Shown in pieces: positions 58,177 through 64,000 of a DNA stretch of 64,000 nucleotides. Source of the DNA: Oscillospiraceae bacterium (GTDB taxonomy: Bacteria > Bacillota > Clostridia > Oscillospirales > Ruminococcaceae). The DNA lies in contig JAFQBH010000020.1 of the NCBI GenBank assembly GCA_017399765.1, positions 1 through 64,000 of the forward strand, given 5' to 3'. Made by a program: the position numbers and the translations under genes. Under the pieces are notes generated by a model, which saw only the letters and a list, made by a program, of their open reading frames with translations, was not told the DNA's origin and ran no database searches. The first letter of the stretch is position 1. Each line of letters begins with the position of its first letter.

Positions 58177-60612
58177 TCAGTTATCGCAAATTTCAAGAAC
58201 CGCTTTTGTAACGGCAAAGGCGGTTTTCTGGATATCAACTGGGTCAATAAGGCTTTCAAGTTCCTTCGGGTTCGAAACAAAACCAACTTCCAGCATAACC
58301 GCGGGGCACATTGTCATTCTTGTTACGGAATAATAACCCGCTTCGGAACCTTCGTTGTCACGGTTGGTGGAAGCGCTTATGTAATCGCAAAGCCGCTTTG
58401 CAAAATCTGCGCTGTGGTCATAATGATAATAGACGTAAGTTCCGCACCAAAGGTTTGCGGGTGCGTTTTCCGCAACGGAGTTTGCGTGGCAGCAGATATA
58501 AACGTCCGCATAGCCGTATCTTGCGGGATCTGTTCTTTGATAAGAATCAAGTTTTTCTTCCCCGGCGGTAATAAGAATAATATCCGCGCCGAGCTTTTCA
58601 AGGCTTTCCGCAATTGCCATTGTGTTGGCAAGGTTGATTTCGGATTCATAAACGCCCTCTTCGCCGACAACGCTCAAAGCGCCGGGGTCGCCGCCGCCAT
58701 GGCCGGAACAAACAGCCGCAGTGATTCCGGAAAGAGGCTTTCCGGGAATATCGGAAAGGCTCGGTTCTCCTTTAAGAACAACGGAAAAAGTTCCGTTTTC
58801 CGGATCGGTAAAAACATCCCAGCCCCAGAGCGCGGTTTTTGAATAAAAGTTAACTGTAACGCTTCCGTCGCCGTTATCAACGGGATTTATGCGGTACATA
58901 AGGTTCGATTCCATATCCGTTGAGGAAAAATCGCTCCAGTTTGTGTTGAAAAGGGTTATGGAAAAGGTTTTTCCGCTAATTGATCCCTTAAAAGCCGGAA
59001 TTTTGGAACATTCGAGAATGAGTTTTTCATAATTCTTTCCGATTTCGCGCTTTGCGGAAGAAACGCTGTTCGTAATATCGGTGTCACCGGTGATAAATTC
59101 AATGTGCGAAGGTTTCATAAATCCGCCGCAGGAAACTTTATACCAGCCGTTTTCGGTGATTTCGGTTACGTAATCAAGACAGCCGGTGCGGAGAGTTGTA
59201 ACGTAATTTCCGTTTTCGGCGGCTTCTTTTTCAACGCCGGAAAGTTCCGTTGCCGCCCTTACGGCAAGTTTTGCGTTTTCGCCGATATAATAAACGGAAG
59301 CGGCGCTTTCATATTCCGTTTTGCTTCCGTTATAGGAAAGATAATAGGTAACTTTTCCGATTTCGGTAACTTCGTTTTCGGAATAATCTCCGGAAAGGTC
59401 GATTTCCGCAGAAAATTTAGCCGGAACGCCCGGATCGGCATAGGCAACCTGTTTTAAAACAACGGTTTTTTCGCCGATTTTTGCGGAAACGGAACCGCCG
59501 GAAGGTCCGATACAGGAAATTTTTGTAACGGTGCTTTCGGAATTTATTACCGAAGCGGAGGAAGGCGCGCAGGAGGAAAGTTTTTTGGTGGTTCCGGAAC
59601 CGCCGCTTCCTGTTCCGAGTTTTATGGTTACGGAATCGGAATCATTTCCCTGGCTGAAGGTGAAGGTTTTCGCTTTTTTTGTAACGTCAACGGTTACAGC
59701 AAAAAGTCCGCCTTTACTTATGCGTTCAACTTCCTCACCGTTCATATAAAGAGGTTTTTCCGGGTCGGAAGTTCCGAAAATCGAATATTTATATGTTTCG
59801 ACAGTAACGCTTGAGGAAACCGGTCTTGTAATTTTAAGTTCGGTGGGGACGGAAAAATCCGCATATTCATCAAGAACCTTGCTGTCGAAAAATTCAAGAA
59901 GAAAATCCCCGGTTCCAAAGCGGTTTTCGATAAGCGCGGAATAATCCGAAACGCAAAAACCAAAGCCGTTAAGCTTGTTTACAAGAAGCTGGTTGCTTAT
60001 TTCAAAAATATCGCCGTAAAAATCGCCTTTTGTGACCGGAAGAAGAATCCTTCCGAAATCGTTTATGGTAACAATTTCCGCTCCGGAAAATTTTTCGGAA
60101 ATTTCGAGAAGATATTCCTCATATCCGTTTTCGGAATGGCAGGAGAGAAGGTTTTCAACAAAAAGGGTTTTGAAATAACCTTTTCCGAAAAGATATTCCG
60201 CCTTTTCAAGGGCTTTTTCGTCGCCGAAAGGAACAAGGAACGAAAGACGTTCGCTTCCGGAAGCGGCGAAATATTCCGCAATGGTTTCTTCCGAAATTTC
60301 ATCGGAAAAGACGAGATGATTTCCGGGCTTGAGTCCTTTGAAATGACTTTCGTTCACGATAGTATAGATTTCAAAATATTCAATTCCGTTTGCGGCGCTT
60401 ATAAAATCCGAATAAAGATCCATTGAATCGGTTTTTCTCAAATCGAGAAGAACGCCGCTAAAGCCTTTTTCAATGGCGAAAGAATAAACTTCTTCCGGAG
60501 AATCTTTTTCATCAACGGAAAAAAGACGAAACGGAACTTCGGCGCCGAAAGCTGTTATCGAAAGAAGAAAAACAGCCGCAACTGCAAAAATTAAAGAAAC
60601 AAGCTTTTTCAA
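58177..60612 (-). CDS. Secreted multi-domain N-acetylmuramoyl-L-alanine amidase
   Basis: 811 residues with a signal peptide (1-23, ending TAFGA). Residues about 25-260 look like a TIM-barrel-type domain of the glycosidase-like kind (GFSGVLLDLRK, RLSFLVPFG, NKLNGFGFCVSDYS) but I see no catalytic acid pair to confirm it. A beta-rich linker region (270-430) contains a Gly/Ser/Thr stretch and an SH3-like part (about 450-520: ELSGVEKEAAENGNYVTTL). The C-terminal Amidase_3 domain has the zinc ligands and catalytic residues in order: SGHGGGDPGA (His about 636), VYESEINLA (Glu), CCHANS (His) and MLEVGFVSN (Glu775). It cleaves the bond between MurNAc and L-Ala. Overlaps the upstream small gene by four bases. 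Confidence 0.88.
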   Translation of the reverse strand: MKKLVSLIFAVAAVFLLSITAFGAEVPFRLFSVDEKDSPEEVYSFAIEKGFSGVLLDLRKTDSMDLYSDFISAANGIEYFEIYTIVNESHFKGLKPGNHLVFSDEISEETIAEYFAASGSERLSFLVPFGDEKALEKAEYLFGKGYFKTLFVENLLSCHSENGYEEYLLEISEKFSGAEIVTINDFGRILLPVTKGDFYGDIFEISNQLLVNKLNGFGFCVSDYSALIENRFGTGDFLLEFFDSKVLDEYADFSVPTELKITRPVSSSVTVETYKYSIFGTSDPEKPLYMNGEEVERISKGGLFAVTVDVTKKAKTFTFSQGNDSDSVTIKLGTGSGGSGTTKKLSSCAPSSASVINSESTVTKISCIGPSGGSVSAKIGEKTVVLKQVAYADPGVPAKFSAEIDLSGDYSENEVTEIGKVTYYLSYNGSKTEYESAASVYYIGENAKLAVRAATELSGVEKEAAENGNYVTTLRTGCLDYVTEITENGWYKVSCGGFMKPSHIEFITGDTDITNSVSSAKREIGKNYEKLILECSKIPAFKGSISGKTFSITLFNTNWSDFSSTDMESNLMYRINPVDNGDGSVTVNFYSKTALWGWDVFTDPENGTFSVVLKGEPSLSDIPGKPLSGITAAVCSGHGGGDPGALSVVGEEGVYESEINLANTMAIAESLEKLGADIILITAGEEKLDSYQRTDPARYGYADVYICCHANSVAENAPANLWCGTYVYYHYDHSADFAKRLCDYISASTNRDNEGSEAGYYSVTRMTMCPAVMLEVGFVSNPKELESLIDPVDIQKTAFAVTKAVLEICDN

Positions 60613-60830
60613 ATTTTAAATTCCTCCGGGTCAAAGGTCGGAAGTTCCGGTGCCTTCGGGCGCGGAACTCTTAAAAGCGGGTCGTAATCAAAACTGCGGC
60701 AATGGAAACCTTTTTCAACAATGCCTTTTTTCTTGCAAAGAACGTTTTTTCCGTCGGCGGAAAGATAGCCAAGGGAGCAATATTCACATCTCGGTTCAAT
60801 ATTTTTATCGAAGAATTTTTTATCAAACAT
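60609..60830 (-). CDS. Small Cys4 protein
   Basis: 73 residues, ATG after GGAGGAAAT. CEYCSLGYLSADGKNVLC and GFHCRSFDYDPLLRVP give four cysteines in a zinc-ribbon-like spacing. The tail is Pro-rich. I do not recognise a named family, though short proteins ending YDPLxRxP are common in Clostridia. Its stop overlaps the amidase start (ATGA), so the two are coupled. Confidence 0.75.
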   Translation of the reverse strand: MFDKKFFDKNIEPRCEYCSLGYLSADGKNVLCKKKGIVEKGFHCRSFDYDPLLRVPRPKAPELPTFDPEEFKI

Positions 60831-60874
60831 AAAGGAATTTCCTCCGTTTCGGGAAATTTATTTACATTTATAAT

Positions 60875-60904
60875 ATCATATATTTTTATGTTTGGCTATG
60901 CCAA
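60875..60904 (-). promoter_or_regulatory. Promoter of the Cys4-amidase unit
   Basis: On the minus strand TTGGCA (60904-60899), an 18-base spacer and TATGAT (60880-60875). The -35 box lies in the last codons of ylbJ and inside a TTTGGC-TAT-GCCAAA inverted repeat (60891-60905). Confidence 0.55.
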
Positions 60905-62013
60905 AAAATATTAAATTTATTCCAAATCCGACTTAAAAACGGTTCTTTTTCGCTTTTAGGCGGAACAATTGAAAGAAGAAAAAGCGAAGCCATGCAAAGA
61001 AGGCTTACCGCCGCCGGCGCCGAAGCAGAAAGAACCGCTTCAACGCTTCCTCCATTCGCAGAAAAAACAGCAGCAGTATCTTTGGAAAAAGCAAAAAATA
61101 TCCTTAAAATTGCCGCTGTTATTCCCGCATGAAAGAACCTTGAAACAATGAACGGAAAAAGCGGAATTTCGCTTTCTTCCGTTACCGCCGCAACCTGTAA
61201 AATCACCGAAATTCCGGAAAAGGAAGCTATCGCTCCGGCGGCAACAACTGCGGAAAAACCGCCGATTTCGGCGCAGGAAAAAACACCGGCGGTAACTTCG
61301 AAAAATCCCGAAAGAATTGCCGCGGCAAAAGGTTTTTCTTCCGAAAAACCAAAAAATGTTCCTGCGGAAGCAATTTCAAGGATTCCGCAGGCGATTACAA
61401 TAAAAGCGCACATCCGAAAACAGCTTTCCGCCGCGGAAATTATAGATTCGATCACCAAAGCAGAATTGCTTCGGTAATTTCCGGCGGAAGGAATTTTCGG
61501 GAAATCGCGTTTTTTTGAAAAAGCGGAAAGCAAAACCGCAATTATAAATGCGGAAAAAATCTGCGCCGAAAAAAGCAAAAACCCGGTTTCAATGCTCCCG
61601 AAAATTCCGATTCCGACCGCGGCAATAAGAAAAGGCGGTCCGGCGTTTACGCAAAAACAAAGCATTCTTGCTCCGGTTTTTCGGTCGATTTTTCCCTCAA
61701 GAACAGAATCGTTAATACATTTTGCCGCCGAAGGATATCCGCCGATGGCTGCCGAAAGCAAAATTCCGCCGCAGCTTTCGGGAATTTTAAAAAGCTTCGT
61801 AAAAGGTCGGAAAAGCTTTGAAAAAAATTCCGCCGCTCTGCTTTTGCAGATAAAAACCGAAAGCGCCATAAAGGGAAAAAGCGCCGGGATAACATAATAG
61901 GAACACATAAAAAGCCCCCGGCGAATCCCTTCGCCGAGTTCCGAACTCTTAAAAAGAAGCATTACGCAAAGAGAAAAAGCACAAAGCGCCGTTAAAAAAC
62001 TTTTTTTAGTCAA
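60886..62013 (-). CDS. ylbJ: Sporulation membrane protein YlbJ
   Basis: 375 residues from a TTG on the minus strand at 62013 (AAGGG upstream with a long spacing, so the start is less certain). About eight to nine membrane helices. VIPALFPFMALSVFI, AAIGGYPSAAKCINDSV, FCVNAGPPFLIAAVGIGIFGS and the Ala-rich C-terminal half are the YlbJ/nucleoside-recognition pattern. In B. subtilis YlbJ is needed for spore formation at a late stage. Presence supports a sporulating organism. Confidence 0.88.
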   Translation of the reverse strand: MTKKSFLTALCAFSLCVMLLFKSSELGEGIRRGLFMCSYYVIPALFPFMALSVFICKSRAAEFFSKLFRPFTKLFKIPESCGGILLSAAIGGYPSAAKCINDSVLEGKIDRKTGARMLCFCVNAGPPFLIAAVGIGIFGSIETGFLLFSAQIFSAFIIAVLLSAFSKKRDFPKIPSAGNYRSNSALVIESIISAAESCFRMCAFIVIACGILEIASAGTFFGFSEEKPFAAAILSGFFEVTAGVFSCAEIGGFSAVVAAGAIASFSGISVILQVAAVTEESEIPLFPFIVSRFFHAGITAAILRIFFAFSKDTAAVFSANGGSVEAVLSASAPAAVSLLCMASLFLLSIVPPKSEKEPFLSRIWNKFNIFWHSQT

Positions 62014-62050
62014 AAAACACCAACCCTTTTCCGCAAGTTTGGAACAATTC

Positions 62051-62084
62051 GCGCCTTGATGTAAGGCGCTTTATGTGATATCAT
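62051..62084 (+). promoter_or_regulatory. Promoter of the lipoprotein gene, with an inverted repeat
   Basis: TTGATG (62056-62061), a 17-base spacer and TATCAT (62079-62084). GCGCCTT (62051-62057) and AAGGCGC (62063-62069) form an inverted repeat over the -35 box. The predicted transcript starts near 62091, which argues against the ATG there as start codon. Confidence 0.65.
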
Positions 62085-62129
62085 AAATCTATGAAAAAAA
62101 GAGCTGTTTTAGAAAGGGGAAATGTTTTC

Positions 62130-63080
62130 TTGAAAAAACTTCTGGCTTTCGTTTTGATATTTATGCTGATTTTTTCCGGTTGCGGCGCCGAAAAAATCGG
62201 AACCGATTACGATTTTTCAAAAGTTATGGAAGAAACCATGGCGAACATAATCGAAAACGCACCGGATCCGGGCCACAGCAGTATTTCCGGTGAATGGTCG
62301 GTAATGGTTGCAAAAAGATACGGTGCCGAAGTTCCGGAAGGCTGGGATGAAACCTATTATAAAAATCTTTGCGCAACTCTTGAGGAAAATTCCGGAATTT
62401 TGACGAACACAAAACACAGCAATTATTCAAGGGCGGCTCTTACCGTTACCGCAATCGGAAAAGACCCGACGAATGTTGAAGGGTATAACCTTTTTGAACA
62501 TCATTCCGATTTTGAATTTGTTTCAAAACAAGGGCTTCCGGGAAGCATCTTCTCTCTGATTTCTCTCGATTCCGCAGGATATGAAATTCCCGGTGTTGAC
62601 AGAAATGTTTTTATCGAACATATCCTTTCGGAAGAATATGAAGTCGGCGGCTGGGCGCTTAAAGGCGAAGAACCGGACGTTGATATAACCGCCCAGGTTA
62701 TCCAGGCTTTTGCTCCCTATTACGGAAAAGACGAAAAAATAACCGCGGCAGTTGACAGAGCGGTGGAGCATCTTTCCAAAGTCCAGCAGGAAAACGGCGG
62801 ATTTTTCGCTTGGGAAGGCGAAAACGTCCAGACCACGGCCCAGGTTATAATCGCCCTTTCCTCGATTGGAATCAATATCCGCACAGATGAGCGCTTTATC
62901 AAAGAAGACGGCTGGATAGGTTCCTATTTCATGCAGTATTACCTCGGGGACGGAGCTTTCTGCCACACTCTCGGAATGGCAAAGGACCCTATGGCAACCG
63001 ACCAGTGCATGCAGGCTATGATAGCTCTCGAGCTTTTTGAAAAAGGCGAAAGGTTCTACGATTTTACAAAAATTGAATAA
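62130..63080 (+). CDS. Lipoprotein with terpene-cyclase-like toroid fold
   Basis: 316 residues from a TTG at 62130 with AAAGGGG ten bases upstream. This start gives a compact lipoprotein signal with lipobox LIFSGC, Cys18 being the lipidated residue; the ATG at 62091 would fall on the transcript start. The body shows alpha-alpha repeats of the prenyltransferase/squalene-cyclase type: DVDITAQVIQAFAPYYGK, VEHLSKVQQENGGFFAWEG, VQTTAQVIIALSSIGI and DQCMQAMIALELF. Members outside metabolism bind proteins or peptides, as in transcobalamin-like folds. Function unknown. Confidence 0.8.
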   Translation: MKKLLAFVLIFMLIFSGCGAEKIGTDYDFSKVMEETMANIIENAPDPGHSSISGEWSVMVAKRYGAEVPEGWDETYYKNLCATLEENSGILTNTKHSNYSRAALTVTAIGKDPTNVEGYNLFEHHSDFEFVSKQGLPGSIFSLISLDSAGYEIPGVDRNVFIEHILSEEYEVGGWALKGEEPDVDITAQVIQAFAPYYGKDEKITAAVDRAVEHLSKVQQENGGFFAWEGENVQTTAQVIIALSSIGINIRTDERFIKEDGWIGSYFMQYYLGDGAFCHTLGMAKDPMATDQCMQAMIALELFEKGERFYDFTKIE

Positions 63081-63092
63081 TAAAAAACCTAT

Positions 63093-63119
63093 GGCGGGGG
63101 CTTGCTCCCGCCGTTTTTT
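63093..63119 (+). terminator. Terminator after the lipoprotein gene
   Basis: GGCGGG (63093-63098) and CCCGCC (63107-63112) form the stem, extended by weaker pairs around CTTG, and followed by GTTTTTTA. Confidence 0.88.
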
Positions 63120-63148
63120 ATCAAAAAATCCACTGGCTCAACAGTCCA

Positions 63149-63177
63149 TTGACGAAAAAAAGTTTCTGAATTAAAAT
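63149..63177 (+). promoter_or_regulatory. Promoter of the terminal XRE-membrane regulator
   Basis: TTGACG (63149-63154), a 17-base spacer and TAAAAT (63172-63177), 21 bases before the start codon. Confidence 0.7.
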
Positions 63178-63198
63178 AGCGGGCAGGAGGTGAAGAAA

Positions 63199-64000
63199 AT
63201 GACCGACAAAAAAACTTTCGGTTCGTTTATCAAAAGCAAGCGGATCGAAAAGAACTATTCCCAAAAGGAACTGGCGGAAATGCTTTATGTGACCGAAGGC
63301 GCCGTCAGCAAATGGGAAAGGGGAATATCTTATCCCGACATCACGTTGGTTTCCGATATATGCCGGATTCTTGATATAAGCGAGCACGAATTTATTACTT
63401 CATCAACGGATACGGCTGAAAGGGAAATGAAGCTTGATGCAAAAAAATTCCGAGTAATTCGCGGAACCTGGTTCTGGGTTCCGACAATTTCATATATTGC
63501 CGCGGCGCTGATTTGTTTTATCTGCAATCTTGCGGTGAACCGCACTCTCTCCTGGTTTTTCGTTGTTCTGGCGGCGCTTATCTGCGCCTATTCATTCGTA
63601 CCGACTTTCACAAGTTTTTTTGAATCCAAAAAACTTCTTGTTTTTGCGGCAACAAGCTATCTTTCAATATGTCTGCTTTTGTTTGTCTGCGCGGTATATA
63701 CAAAAGGTTTTTCCTGGTTTATAACAGCCTGCATCGGAACTTTAATGGGTTATGCTCTGCTGTTTTTACCGATATTACTTTCTAAAACAAAACTATCCCG
63801 CTGGAAATTTTTAATTGCCTTCGGTTCGATTTTTGTTTTGAGCGTTCTGATGATTTTAAATATCCGTATTTGGGAAACTTTTCCGCTTTGGAAAGCGATA
63901 GCTATGACCTGCTATGGTTTTGTGCCGGTTATTTTGTCCGCATATATTTGTACTTTAAAAATTGAGGCGTTTTTAAAAGCCGGAATCTGCACCGCGTTGA
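63199..64000 (+). CDS. XRE regulator with membrane domain, 3' end outside the window
   Basis: 267 complete codons from the ATG at 63199, which has AGGAGG eight bases upstream; no stop before the window ends. Residues about 8-63 are a helix-turn-helix (YSQKELAEMLYVTEGAVSKWERGISYPD, then LVSDICRILDISEHEF). After a short linker, several hydrophobic segments follow (about 95-115, 122-140, 150-165, 175-193, 205-220, 230-248). Regulators of this form, an XRE domain fused to membrane helices, occur widely in Clostridia; the signal they sense is unknown. Confidence 0.85.
   Translation, partial: MTDKKTFGSFIKSKRIEKNYSQKELAEMLYVTEGAVSKWERGISYPDITLVSDICRILDISEHEFITSSTDTAEREMKLDAKKFRVIRGTWFWVPTISYIAAALICFICNLAVNRTLSWFFVVLAALICAYSFVPTFTSFFESKKLLVFAATSYLSICLLLFVCAVYTKGFSWFITACIGTLMGYALLFLPILLSKTKLSRWKFLIAFGSIFVLSVLMILNIRIWETFPLWKAIAMTCYGFVPVILSAYICTLKIEAFLKAGICTAL

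Noticed and set aside
1..64000. CRISPR arrays, tRNA or rRNA genes, transposases, integrases or phage structural genes
   Set aside because: I looked for regularly spaced repeats, CCA-ending cloverleafs and hallmark protein motifs on both strands and saw none in this window.

Overview
The window looks like a chromosomal segment of a spore-forming, anaerobic clostridium of the Oscillospiraceae/Ruminococcaceae type, probably from a gut. The grounds are the gene order ylxM-ffh-rpsP-khpA-rimM-trmD, a Gram-positive division and cell-wall cluster with a PASTA-tailed transpeptidase, YlbJ- and SpoIID-like sporulation proteins, strong AGGAGG ribosome sites, many TTG starts, and the tail of an ethanolamine utilisation operon. 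The species cannot be fixed from the sequence alone.

Layout. 1-858: the end of a eut operon (eutH tail, eutQ). 988-1782: an amidohydrolase. 1942-19501: seven-domain-type accessory locus of six large secreted proteins. Three carry cohesin-like domains, four carry dockerins (one protein has both), and one ends in a sortase-type sorting signal. 19646-23961: SRP/ribosome maturation operon. 24099: HPr. 24431-24573: a palindromic interspersed repeat. 24594-28021: uvrC, rsmD, coaD and a coiled-coil protein. 28352-39867: the mraZ-led dcw cluster, without murD, murC or ftsA. 40035: ftsZ under its own promoter. 41360-43596: three peptidoglycan-binding/SpoIID-like proteins. 43732-44605: a small autoregulated XRE-membrane protein operon. 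44855-47590 (minus): trxB-nadE-HD-ASCH. 47721-54154: ppx/gppA family, uvrB, uvrA and an unknown gene. 54277-57191: a DivIVA-like protein with an apparent frameshift, and two methyltransferases. 57227-62013 (minus): comF, an XRE regulator with a striking inverted-repeat operator, a multi-domain amidase, a small Cys4 protein and YlbJ. 62130-64000: a lipoprotein and an XRE-membrane regulator that runs off the end.

The most interesting part is 1942-19501. It reads as a small cohesin-dockerin surface system whose dockerin-bearing clients are transglutaminase-like and leucine-rich-repeat (BspA-type) proteins, not plant cell-wall hydrolases. One adaptor (2942-4303) has two cohesin-like domains and a dockerin of a different type from the clients. 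One protein (4317-7301) has a cohesin and an NPNTG wall-sorting signal. Three transcription units of the locus share a promoter followed by the same AT-rich element just after the -10 box, which suggests common control. Function here is inferred from domain reading; no binding or structure data are available from sequence alone.
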